From Xenia sp. Carnegie-2017 (Eukaryota; Cnidaria; Anthozoa; Malacalcyonacea; Xeniidae), in NCBI RefSeq assembly GCF_021976095.1, contig NW_025813447.1:7445532-7509531 (forward strand): a stretch of DNA of 64,000 nt. The letters run 5' to 3'. Under the pieces are notes generated by a model that saw nothing but the letters and a program-made list of their open reading frames with translations, was not told where the DNA came from and ran no database searches. Within the stretch, counting starts at the first letter, position 1. The number at the start of each line of letters is the position of its first letter. Below, piece by piece: positions 52,301 through 63,204 of the stretch. The position numbers and the translations under genes are program-made.

Positions 52301-55300
52301 TTGAAGTCTTACCTAAGTTATTCATTGCTCCCATTTAAACTACCATTGAAGTCTTACCTAAGTTATTCATCGCTCCCATTTAAATTACGATCGAAGTCTT
52401 ACCTAAGTTATTCATCGCTCCCATTTAAACTACCATTGAAGTGTTACCTAAGTTATTCATTGCTTCCATTATAACTACCATTGAAGTCTTACCTAAGTTA
52501 TTCATTGCTCCCATTAAAATTACCATTAAAGTCTTACCTAAGTTATTCATTGCTCCCATTTAAACTACCAATGAAGTCTTACCTAAGTTATTCATTGCTC
52601 CCATTAAAACTACCATTGAAGTCTTACCTAAGTCATTCATTGCTCCCATTAAAACTACCATTGAAGTCTTACCTAAGTTATTCATTGCTCCCATTAAAAC
52701 TACCATTGAAGTCTTACCTAAGTTATTCATTGCTCCCATTAAAACTACCATTGAAGTCTTACCTAAGTTATTCATTGCTCCCACTAAAACTACCATGAAA
52801 GTCTTACCTAAGTTATTCATCGCTCCCATTAAAACTACCATTGAAGTCTTACCTAAGTTATTCATTGCTCCCATTAAAACTACCACTGAAGTCTTACCTA
52901 AGTTATTCATTGCTCCCATTAAAACTACCATTGAAGTCTTACCTAAGTTATTCATTGCTCCCATTTAAACTACCATCGAAGTCTTACCTAAGTTATTCAT
53001 CGCTCCCATTTAAATTACGATCGAAGTCTTACCTAAGTTATTCATCGCTCCCATTTAAACTACCATTGAAGTCTTACCTAAGTTATTCATTGCTCCCATT
53101 AAAACTACCATTAAAGTCTTACCTAAGTTATTGATCGCTCCCATTTAAACTACCATTGAAGTCTTACCTAAGTTATTCATTGCTCCCATTTAAACTACCA
53201 TCGAAGTCTTACCTAAGTTATTCATTGCTCCCATTTAAACTACCATTGAAGTCTTACCTAAGTTATTCATTGCTCCCATTAAAACTACCATTGAAGTCTT
53301 ACCTAAGTTATTCATTGCTCCCATTAAAACTACCATTGAAGTCTTACCTAAGTTATTCATTGCTCCCATTAAAACTACCATGAAGTCTTACCTAAGTTAT
53401 TCATTGCTCCCATTAAAACTACCATTGAAGTCTTACCTAAGTTATTCATTGCTCCCATTAAAACTACCACTGAAGTCTTACCTAAGTTATTCATCGCTAC
53501 CATTTAAACTACCATTGAAGTGTTACCTAAGTTATTCATTGCTTCCATTATAACTACCATGGAAGTCTTACCTAAGTTATTCATTGCTCCCATTAAAATT
53601 ACCATTAAAGTCTTACCTAAGTTATTCATTGCTCCCATTTAAACTACCAATGAAGTCTTACCTAAGTTATTCATTGCTCCCATTAAAACTACCATTGAAG
53701 TCTTACCTAAGTTATTCATTGCTCCCATTAAAACTACCATTGAAGTCTTACCTAAGTTATTCATTGCTCCCATTAAAACTACCATTGAAGTCTTACCTAA
53801 GTTATTCATTGCTCCCACTAAAACTACCATGAAAGTCTTACCTAAGTTATTCATCGCTCCCATTAAAACTACCATTGAAGTCTTACCTAAGTTATTCATT
53901 GCTCCCATTAAAACTACCACTGAAGTCTTACCTAAGTTATTCATTGCTCCCATTAAAACTACCATTGAAGTCTTACCTAAGTTATTCATTGCTCCCATTT
54001 AAACTACCATCGAAGTCTTACCTAAGTTATTCATCGCTCCCATTTAAATTACGATCGAAGTCTTACCTAAGTTATTCATCGCTCCCATTTAAACTACCAT
54101 TGAAGTCTTACCTAAGTTATTCATTGCTCCCATTAAAACTACCATTAAAGTCTTACCTAAGTTATTGATCGCTCCCATTTAAACTACCATTGAAGTCTTA
54201 CCTAAGTTATTCATTGCTCCCATTTAAACTACCATCGAAGTCTTACCTAAGTTATTCATTGCTCCCATTTAAACTACCATTGAAGTCTTACCTAAGTCAT
54301 TCATTGCTCCCATTTAAACTACCATTGAAGTCTTACCTAAGTTATTCATTGCTCCCATTAAAATTACCATTAAAGTCTTACCTAAGTTATTCATTGCTCC
54401 CATTCAAACTACCAATGAAGTCTTACCTAAGTTATTCATTGCTCCCATTAAAACTACCATTAAAGTCTTACCTAAGTTATTCATTGCTCCCATTAAAACT
54501 ACCATTGAAGTCTTACCTAAGTCATTCATTGCTCCTATTCGTAAGATATGAGGCCAATGTTGTAAGGTTTTAGCAAAAAATGGATTGGTCACTCCAATTA
54601 TAACTGGTGGACTAAAGGTGAAAAAGTACATGATCGAATATTACGTAGGTACGTAGATGGGATTTTGTATATTCACGAATAAGAAACACATTTTTTTCCT
54701 TACGGAGAGTGCGTTTTTGTTGTGTATTCTTTGAATTCACTATCATGTATTGTAAAAATGGGCGGAAATCGAGTTGAAATGCAGTGGATGGATCAAGCTA
54801 AAAGAAAACATATAATTGTGATTGAATGTATTAGTTGTGGGTTGCAAGATTCAAGACACTCAAAAATTCAAGACACTCAAGATTCAAACAAACAAAAACT
54901 AAGTTAAAGTAGACTACACATAATGGTCACCAGAAATACGACACAGCTAGGAAATGAAAAGACTAACAAAAATTCAAACCGAATTAATATTTAAATTCAT
55001 CATACGTTATCAAAGTCTGGACAACGTCCGAACAGAGAGATGAAGGAGCCATGACAACAATCGGCTGAAAAAACGCAAAAAACGATCGACTAAAAATCGC
55101 ACTATTGCAATCCAAAAACAGAATTTATCTAAGTACAATTGGAAAATACGTAGTATAGCAAGATTAGTACCAGAGAACAACAGATTACCGGTTTACAGGC
55201 CTTTGAATTTAGGCTGGACGGAAGAAAAATTGTCAACATGTGATTCATTGATTTAAATTCTGTTACTAATGTATTACTATTTAAGGTCTATTCGATGTTT

Positions 55301-58069
55301 AATACTTAATTACGCATGCTAGATTTAATCAAGTCATTTATTTTACGACAGCGCAAAAGATAATTTTGAAGTTTCCGAACTGACTTTTCCCTAATTCAGA
55401 GGCACACGACTACTGTCAAGATGCATGTCTCGAAAATGTACTTTGCAACTCTACTTCAACATATCATTTTTCATTCATTCATTGTGAACAACGGAATAAC
55501 GAATAATTTAAATTATCTAAATGGAAAGTAAATAAATGCAAAGAGCGCCAAACCTCGTTCAATAAAACAAGTTCCCAGAGCAAATGGATGCTGTTCAAAA
55601 CAGGAGAGATGCACCTATAGTTTTGAAAATACTTACAAATAAAATCTTCACAATATTGCCATGACCTGCATCATATTTCATGGTGGAGATATTTCAAGAG
55701 AGTAAACAACCAATCACAATTTATAAAATTTTACCTATACATATCTGTTTCTTTAAGTAAAGGAATTGAAATCTGGATTGGAGGAGCTGGCTAAATAGAC
55801 ATGGTACTAAGATTCAGTTCAGAAATTATTACATTGTAGCATTTCTATGCGCAAAGTGACATTCAATTTATGTCACAAAAAAATAAGGGCATTATGGCAT
55901 TCATCAAGAAAAATACAGTTCACTAATGTAGACCTGTTTCAAACTTTGAACTATGTGTGCTGCAAATGCATTACAGTAGAAATATAAGTACAGTACAATT
56001 GTGAAAAAATAAAGCATTTAAACCCACATGTTGTCTTCAATGAATTTGTCACACAAAAAACTCAATCTTTAAAATAAATCTCACATTGGTTGTCATTAAA
56101 GTCAGCAAGTGACATCAATATGAGAACGAAATGATATACAAAGTTTGAGGATGTTTGACACAAAAAATTTAAGCATTTAATTTGTTTCAACTTACAATGG
56201 CATTTGTGTTTTCAAGACTTGAACTAGGTGAGAGAATTGTTCCAGGTTTGTCTTTTCCTGACGGTAAATGAACCTAGAAGAAGTACAAAGACAGACTTCA
56301 ATTACTAAACAAATTTCGGTTGGTTACCACAAGTACGCAGTATAATCCACAAGTTTTACAAAGAAACCTGTATCAAGGAGCCCATGATTGGTAGTGAAAG
56401 CGTTTGACCAGGAACAGGGTAGGGCCAATGATCAATGTCATTACATGATGCTTCAAGTGCCAGCTCAAGTATGTTGAAATATCCAGGAGCAACAAGTTTT
56501 ACCTTGATTAAAAACAAAGCTTCTATTCTATATGTTCCATATATCACAACAAATTCAAGTTTAAAAAACATTCAAATCCCTCCCAAGAACGTACTTGTAG
56601 AGCATAAATAATGTAGAAGCATTATCATGCTTAGCATAATGTAGTATGCATGCCTTCATCAAAACCAATTTTAAAACATACAACAGATTATTTCGAATAA
56701 AACTGTTTCATTGAATTGTAAACAGTTAGAGATTAGTAAGCAATGGATTACTTGGGTGTATGTTAACAATAAGCAATGGATGATAATAGTAATTTCCCTA
56801 TCTACAGACATTGGGAAGTTGAGTTTGACACACTTACCACAGCTGAAAAAAAGTTGACATAAGGCAACCTGGTGATAAGCACTATGGACTGAAAAAATAA
56901 TCATACTGAATTAGAAAATATTAAGGCACGACAATGTCTCCATCTTTGTAACCATGACAATGAGCAAGGCAATCAAATGCGCATCATACTGATCTAACCT
57001 TTTGGAAATAGCCTCGTGGTATGGAAGGATCCTTTACTTGACGAAAATACACAAAGCCATAATAATGCCCAAAGTCACTCTAGGGAAAACAAATGGTTCA
57101 CTGTGTCAGCATCCTATTTGTTCAACAACACTTAGAGCTGGGGAAAATATGTGGTGGAAACAATGCAAACTTTGACTTCTCTTCCTTCGGCTGACTTTAA
57201 TGTAAATTTATTGGACAAAATGATGCTGACGTGAATGTGTGCAACATGCAGTTATTTTGAAGGTTTCTCGTGAATATGCTCTTTGTGTATACAAACACTG
57301 TTACTTTATCATACTTTGTAACCAAATGGCAAGCCATTCTCATTGGATCGACAACAGCTTTTACTCTTGCATGAACCAGATTCTGATCTCATTCGAAAGT
57401 GAAACTGGGTATCCCCCATACATCCTAAAAAGAAAACAGAAGCTTTTCAATACAGGTGCCAGACTTCATCATCTTTATTGACAAGAAAACTTGCCTGAAT
57501 TGGAATCAGGAAATGCTGAATAACATATGCTCATTTTCTGCACAAAAAGGAGTAAAAGTAAGCACTATCCATGCTGTTCCATTCTAAGACATTAATTACA
57601 TAAAACAACTCCCTAAAACTTTACCTCTTTCTCAGATAGGCGAACAAATCGTGGATATATCAACTATTAAAAGCAGAAAACGAGAGAATTGTCAAAATGA
57701 CTATTGACAAAAGCTATCATAAAAACGGAAATTGAACATCCAATACAAGGTCTTCTCAACATCGGAGAGTGGAAAATATCCAAAACAGTCGTGCACTAGC
57801 AAGCAGATGCAAAAAAAAAGGCAGTTTGAGGGTTGTTCTTCAAGTAGCACAGCTGGAGTTTATCAGTACACGAGAAAACTTCAACGTTCCTACATTAAAA
57901 AGATATTTTTCTGTTCTTCCTCTACCTCCATCGCTTGGCCCAACTCGAGATCAAATGTGACCACACAGAAGCATGTAATCCATCGATTGAAACGATCCCA
58001 TGGCAGAATGTTCTTGTGGAATCCGTCCAAAAACCGCGGACATGCCCGATCGTCCAAGTTCGACGCCAT
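46344..58069 (-). CDS. DENND6: DENN domain-containing protein 6 (FAM116), 22 exons
   Basis: The family acts as Rab exchange factors (vertebrate DENND6A activates Rab14) in endocytic recycling. Exons, 5' to 3': 58069-57926, 57663-57625, 57537-57495, 57424-57315, 57079-56999, 56888-56838, 56502-56368, 56273-56196, 55790-55735, 55614-55554, 55064-55006, 54797-54704, 54611-54517, 49542-49483, 49337-49273, 49016-48984, 48291-48235, 48029-47976, 47514-47405, 47265-47163, 46773-46699, 46466-46344. The product is about 575 residues, near the family length. Landmarks are [16 protein letters not shown] (start of uDENN), [23 protein letters not shown] and [15 protein letters not shown] (cDENN), [36 protein letters not shown] and FEGWFRNR (dDENN side), ending [12 protein letters not shown]. 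Junction phases agree, except that exon 12 is two bases short: single bases seem missing after HFNS and in the T-run of RPFF. Intron 3 is GC-AG. Intron 13 is a minisatellite. Confidence 0.95.
47852..47975. repeat. 44-bp tandem repeat, about 3 units, beginning at the exon 18 donor of DENND6
   Basis: Three units of about 44 bp share ACTGTATGTACACATATG, AATATGTATGG and ATACCAAGCATG (plus strand). The last unit runs into GGTAC/CTTCC, so the donor of exon 18 (complement AAG/GTACCATACATATTC) is the first part of the series. The following copies have GGTATCCC in place of GGTACC. Confidence 0.75.
49906..54536. repeat. 45-bp minisatellite of about 103 units, each with a 5' splice-site copy, filling intron 13 of DENND6
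   Basis: On the minus strand the unit is GGGAGCAATGAATAACTTAG followed by GTAAGACTTCAATGG and TAGTTTTAAT. The first 20 bases copy the last bases of exon 13 (AGGAGCAATGAATGACTTAG, ending at 54,517), and GTAAGAC copies its donor. Units differ by point variants, such as TTTAAATGGG for TTTTAATGGG, which puts a stop in frame, and GTAACAC donors. Blocks of 24-26 units are themselves repeated about three times in the right half. Long frames on both strands arise because 45 is a multiple of three; they are not genes. Confidence 0.97.
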
Positions 58070-58553
58070 ACCATTTCTTTCGAGCTAAGTCTTTGTAGCT
58101 ACGTTCGTTGTAGTTCTGACAAATCATTCACTCGCCGCAGTATATGAACATTTCATAATGTTGCACCAGTTTTCCAAAGGCTTTTATAAAAGATGTTAGA
58201 AAAGATTAAAGGACAAATCACCGAGGAAACGTAATTCAATCATTATGTAAGATAACACGACCAAATGATTGTCTGTTTACCACCCGATTTGGAAAATTGT
58301 CACTTAGACAAAAATTATCGCCCAGTCAGCAAATATCACCAAGATGGCGGGCAATATTTTGGCCTAAATGTGATAAATGATTGGATATATGTGTTGTTAC
58401 AACAATACAACTTGTATTGTATGATTAACTTGAAGTTACTTCTAAGTGGAAACTCGAACCCCCTGCTTTGTGCAATTGCTTTACTTTATAAAACACGGAA
58501 TGCATTTTTATTTAGCTTCCGTTCTTTATTGCATTGTTTGGCAGTCCCTAGAG
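58070..58553. other. Upstream region of DENND6
   Basis: The minus-strand promoter and 5' UTR should lie here. A CAAGATGGCGGG motif (YY1-like) occurs near 58,343. No other gene is visible. Confidence 0.4.
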
Positions 58554-58728
58554 CAGGGTGGGCAACTTCTCCAGTCGGCGGGCCAGATTTAGGAAAATGA
58601 AGTTATTGGTGGGCCGGATTATCACATGAATAATATTCAGAATTCAATGGTCGGATACAGTCGGCGGGCCAGTCAAAATCTCTTCAGGGGCCGGACCCGG
58701 CCCGCGGGCCGTATGTTGCCCACCCATG
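58554..58728. mobile_element. 175-bp hAT-type MITE
   Basis: The ends are inverted repeats (CAGGGTGGGCAAC at the left, the complement of CATGGGTGGGCAAC at the right) flanked by a perfect 8-bp duplication CCCTAGAG (58,546-58,553 and 58,729-58,736). The interior is GC-rich with repeated GGCGGGCCAG motifs, unlike the AT-rich surroundings. The 8-bp duplication and CAGGG ends are typical of non-autonomous hAT elements. Confidence 0.92.
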
Positions 58729-58736
58729 CCCTAGAG

Positions 58737-61353
58737 GAGACGTCAATAACAATTTCACTACTACCTCATCAAAAATACTTTAAATAGAAGCTTTGTCAAG
58801 CGAATTTTCGTCTTTGGTTTTTTTAGTTTATCAAATGCGCTTGCTAAAATTAAAATATTTAGTTTTAGGGACGCAGGAACGCTTTTAATATTAGAGAAGG
58901 GGAGGAGGGGTTAATTGAGATGCAAAATCTTGAGAAGATTTCATACTTTCAGATCCTATAGAGGGCTTTAAACGGCCATTTTATAGTCAGTTGACAAGAA
59001 ATTATTTTAGTTTTCAAAAATACTTCACTAACTTTGCACGAGGATCCAATCCCCCGAATTAAACATTGTTCCAGCATCCTTCATTCGCCCAGTTCCTACT
59101 TTCCTGTTTAGTTTAACTTTTGCTGGCTTGCGTATTTGGTAACAACTCTACTTGGACACATTGAATTGATTACCTCCCATTCAGTTGGAAGCACTTGAGC
59201 AAAAATTTGCAGTTTGATGAGTACATGGGTAAGATTTCGCAGGAACAATTTACTAATCATTTTAAAGAGGCAAGAAATAATAAGCATAGGTCTTTTTCTT
59301 CTTTATCTTCTTCTTTATCTTCTTCTTCTTCTTCTTTTTCAATTTCGCCTAGTGACAATTCTTTATGTCTATGTTATTGATGACATGGGCATTATTTTCT
59401 CATTCAAACCAGTCTTCAATAGTTAGTACACACTACACACGGTACACACCATATCAGCATTTTTTTTCGCAACTTTCCTGTTTGCGATCAAAGACTGTCC
59501 AAGAGCATGAGCGCATTCATTATAGCTGAGCTCATTTATGATAACAGTTTGTTGATGAAAATTCCTTATGTCAAATGCTCAAATGACACAGCCCGCCCTG
59601 AATGAAATCGTGGATCCTCTGTTGAAGTGCTTCTCTTAAATCATCAACTCCTCTCCATTTTTTCATCATCTTTTCAGACACACTCTCTCTCTAGACATTT
59701 CAAAAGTTTCTCTTGCTGTTAGCCATAATTGTTAGTTAAGTCTTCCGCAAAAAGAAACTCTTAGATGTTCTCTGCTTAAAGGTGTTACGATACGACGTCG
59801 ACGACAAATTGAGACAACCACAATGGTCTCAATAAATTCGTCGGTGTAGTGCGTAAATAAAAACGGAAATTTTTCGTCGACTATAAGCAATGTTTACCCC
59901 AAGACCAATTCAATTGACGATAAAATGGTCAAAATCTAAGACGTTAGCTGAAAGCACAAGCTTTTGACAGATTAAGTGATATATTTGACAGTTTGTTTGA
60001 TAAAGACGTCTCGTCTAGTGTTTTAATCATGCAACTAAACAGACCAATAATGATTATTTCATTAAAGTTTAGTGTATATTTATTATTGAGATCGCTCATT
60101 ACTTGCTTCTAAAAGCAACTTTTGAGCATTGGTTAAAGTTCTAAAAGAACGGCAGGAGAAAAAACTCAATTTGTTACATACGATATTAATAGACTTTAAA
60201 TTAGGTGACACGCTTTGGATTAGTATACAAAGGTACCCAAACGGTGAATATTTACAACTTTTCCTTGTCAATATATATATAAACTTTCGCATGAGCATTA
60301 ATCAAATATCAAGCAATTACAAACAAACAAAGTAAACCAGAAGACACCATCGTGAAATTTACAAAAATGAGAGACAGAGAGGAAGCGCTATGACATTTAT
60401 TTAATTTTTGTAGAAAACTCCTATTTTTTTCCTTAATTTGCACTCCTTTTTCCGACACAATTCAAGAATACACGAATGGTCATAAAAATTGTAAAAATGA
60501 AACTGCTACCACTAACTGGGTAGCATTTACAATACCAATGATAATTGTACGTACTTAGAAACAATTATCATTATACATTTCAGTGATGCCACGCGATTCT
60601 TGCGTGAAGGCGTACGGGACAGAGTTCATTAATCTTATCTTGTGTCACATCACTTTACGATTACGTTATTGTAAACGCTTTTGGCTTCTCCCTAACACGC
60701 AGCCCGGCTTTTAGTTGCGTTGAAAGCAGATTTCGACATTACTATGTCGACACTCAACATCTACGCTGGAAACGCCTTCGCTTAGAGAGTATAATTGAGC
60801 TTAGATAAATATTAAAGAACGAGAATAGACTGAAGTTGAAGTGTTGAAATCACGAGACTGCAACTTGAGTCATGCTGAAGACCGCCCCTTACTTAAACAA
60901 CCGAAACTGAAACACAAAAGAAAGACATAATTTGTCATTCGAGCACCGTCTAAACTTGTCATAAGAATAAGCACTGAAAACAGGAGTTTACAAAACGCTA
61001 GCAACAGCCAACCGATCCAACAAATACTTCCTTTATATGAAACTTGAGAAGAGGAAATGGAAATACTCAAAACAGTCAAGTCAATATTGACGAAGAATTG
61101 AAAATGTTGATGAAGAACATTCTTTTAATTCTGTAATGAATCATATAATTCATTTTGACCCATTGTGAATTGCATTGTAGGAAAGTACCTCAGTCTGGTG
61201 ATCGTTGGTAAGATGTTCCACACTTTGTATAAAAAATAATGTACGTCTAATTACTAGAATTCTGCGAATGATGAAAATGTGATGGACTGTAGTATCTCGC
61301 ACATCCTGATGTACTGCAATACCACATGTTTCAATTGAATTTTTCTTCACCAG
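58737..61353. other. Non-coding region with a CTT-rich microsatellite
   Basis: No gene is supported on either strand. Positions 59,291-59,345 are a pyrimidine microsatellite built from TCTTCTTTATCTTC and TTC units. A 16-bp stretch at 59,213-59,228 is bounded by consensus-like AG and GTAAGA, but on its own it is too short to call an exon. Confidence 0.5.
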
Positions 61354-61651
61354 TCAATGATGTCAGTGAACAACTGGCACCTACAGTCTATTCTCATGAC
61401 TTCGTGGTATCTACAGTTCGGTCTTGCTGCCATGACCGGCCAAACAACCGCTGTTTACAGGAACGCTATCGACAGCTTTTATGTCGGAATCAATGGCTGC
61501 AAAATTGATGCAAATGTGTGCAGCAGATTTTCCCGATGTCAAAAAGATGGTTCCTGTTTGTGCACATTTGAAAATCCTTCTTTCTATAACGACGGTGTTC
61601 GATATGGATGTGTTGCCAACACGGACAAGCGCTTGACAACAATAGCTACAG
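61354..61651 (+). CDS. Possible exon of a cysteine-rich (EGF-like?) protein
   Basis: A good acceptor (TTTTTCTTCACCAG) precedes this stretch, and CTACAG/GTTGTA is a possible donor. One frame reads VVSTVRSCCHDRPNNRCLQE and stops at about 61,508. The next frame carries GCKIDANVCSRFSRCQKDGS followed by CLCTFENPSF, whose cysteine spacing resembles an EGF-like module. Both frames are cysteine-rich over neighbouring parts, so this may be two exons (inner acceptor CTGTTTACAG at 61,460) or one exon with a frameshift. The family is not recognised. Confidence 0.3.
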
Positions 61652-63068
61652 GTTGTACAAGAATTATGGATATCCAACGCATATATGCCTTAATGATAAA
61701 CGAATGATTACCTAATCATCAGGGCCATTATATGTGGTCCTCATGATTAGGAGGGGGAAGTTTACGAAAGGCATTCGATTTTCTAGCTTAGGATAAAAAC
61801 ATAAGATCTTCCTAAATGCTTGTAAACATTGCAATTTCAAAACGTGTTGTCGGAGACGGAGTTCATCGTAATATACAACGTTTATTGGAAGGAGTGTGTG
61901 GGGTGGATTATCAACTCTGCTCGATTGATCTGCCTGACTTTGAATGTGCGATTGTACTTTGAAAAGAAATCCGTTGGTCCTGGTGTTCTTCGGTACAAGC
62001 TATTACGAAACTATCGGCTATATCGATTGTTGCTTTATAAGTATGGAGGCGTAGCTCTTCAGCGTATGACGTCTACATGAAATCATTTACTCGCATGCTT
62101 TCTAGAAATCCAGGTTGATTGTAAAAACGTTGCGACTAATGCGATAAATAGTTACTTTTCCTTTTAAAGGCAAAGGGCAGCTGTTTAATATACGTCCATA
62201 TGCAGTTACCATCGAATCATCATAGCAACAGATTGCGTTTGCTCCGCCATTTTTTTTACCAAATATAGATTATTTTTCTTTGTTTTCAAGATCCCCCAAA
62301 GGAAGAGAAATGCTTGCAAGTGCGTGGTCATATAATGACACACAATCCAAAACATCGGTCGGCACTCAACACCCACAGGAATTCAATGAGGAACTGTCGC
62401 TTCGAGAGAGCACTGGTGAAGTTCCCGGACATAATCCGTGACAGCGAGCAATCTTGGCTCAACACGTCCTACGTTGAATTAAGAGCACAAAAAAATAACG
62501 TAACTTTAAAAGTGCGTGATAATTACATCACTTTCGTAAATTTCACATGAAATATCACTAGTGAGATCACGTGATCCGATGTGAATACATAGAAAATTAT
62601 TTCGATCATTTGCATTAGAAATTTACCATGTAAAAGGATGTCACGAGTGTTGACATATGCAGTAAGTTCACTTGCCCTGAAATCATTATGCACGATTCAA
62701 GAAAAACATGAATATAATCTGACATATGTAAAACATCGTGAAATTCATATAATTATTACCAAAATTACTAATAGTAATACACGTCGAATCAAACTTCACA
62801 GATTACGGTCATGTACACCATGTACACCTAATAGGTGGTGGTCAGTAACAAACACTAGCGTTTGTCGCAAATTGCATTTTCATCCAAATTACATAGAGTG
62901 CTTGAACATAAATTTCACAGTAATCGTATGTTTATTTTATTTTTACATGTTGTTTAACCATTTCCCATGGAAAGTTTACAAAAGCTTCACATGTAAATAA
63001 CAAACTTTAACAAGTGTGAAGTCTTGTGCAGATCTTACAGAAGACCTTCTTTCTGTTTTTTTCGACAG
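61652..63068. other. Region with weak coding signals, no gene established
   Basis: A frame at 61,829-62,080 and another from an acceptor-like TGTTTTCAAG at 62,290 to a stop at 62,550 (containing CLQVRGHIMTHNPKHRSALN) might be exon remnants. Neither has a recognisable domain or a clear donor. Confidence 0.25.
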
Positions 63069-63204
63069 GGCTCGCCCCGTAAAAGCAATGGCGTACCAGT
63101 TAAATGGGGGCACAAATTCATATATGCATCTGTTAAAAACAATGGATTCAAAGGAATTTAATGCAGCAGAACATGAATATATGAATATGTGCCCTCCCAA
63201 GTAA
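63069..63204 (+). CDS. Possible terminal exon of an unrecognised gene
   Basis: A strong acceptor (TTTCTGTTTTTTTCGACAG) is followed, in phase 2, by 44 codons and a stop: ARPVKAMAYQLNGGTNSYMH ... ending EHEYMNMCPPK. The composition looks protein-like, but I do not recognise the family. Any earlier exons would lie upstream on the plus strand, perhaps the cysteine-rich stretch at 61.4 kb. Confidence 0.35.

Noticed and set aside
49861-54573. Long periodic frames on both strands (15-residue period)
   Set aside because: They arise from the 45-bp minisatellite in intron 13 of DENND6. Only the first two units can be coding, as an extension of exon 13.
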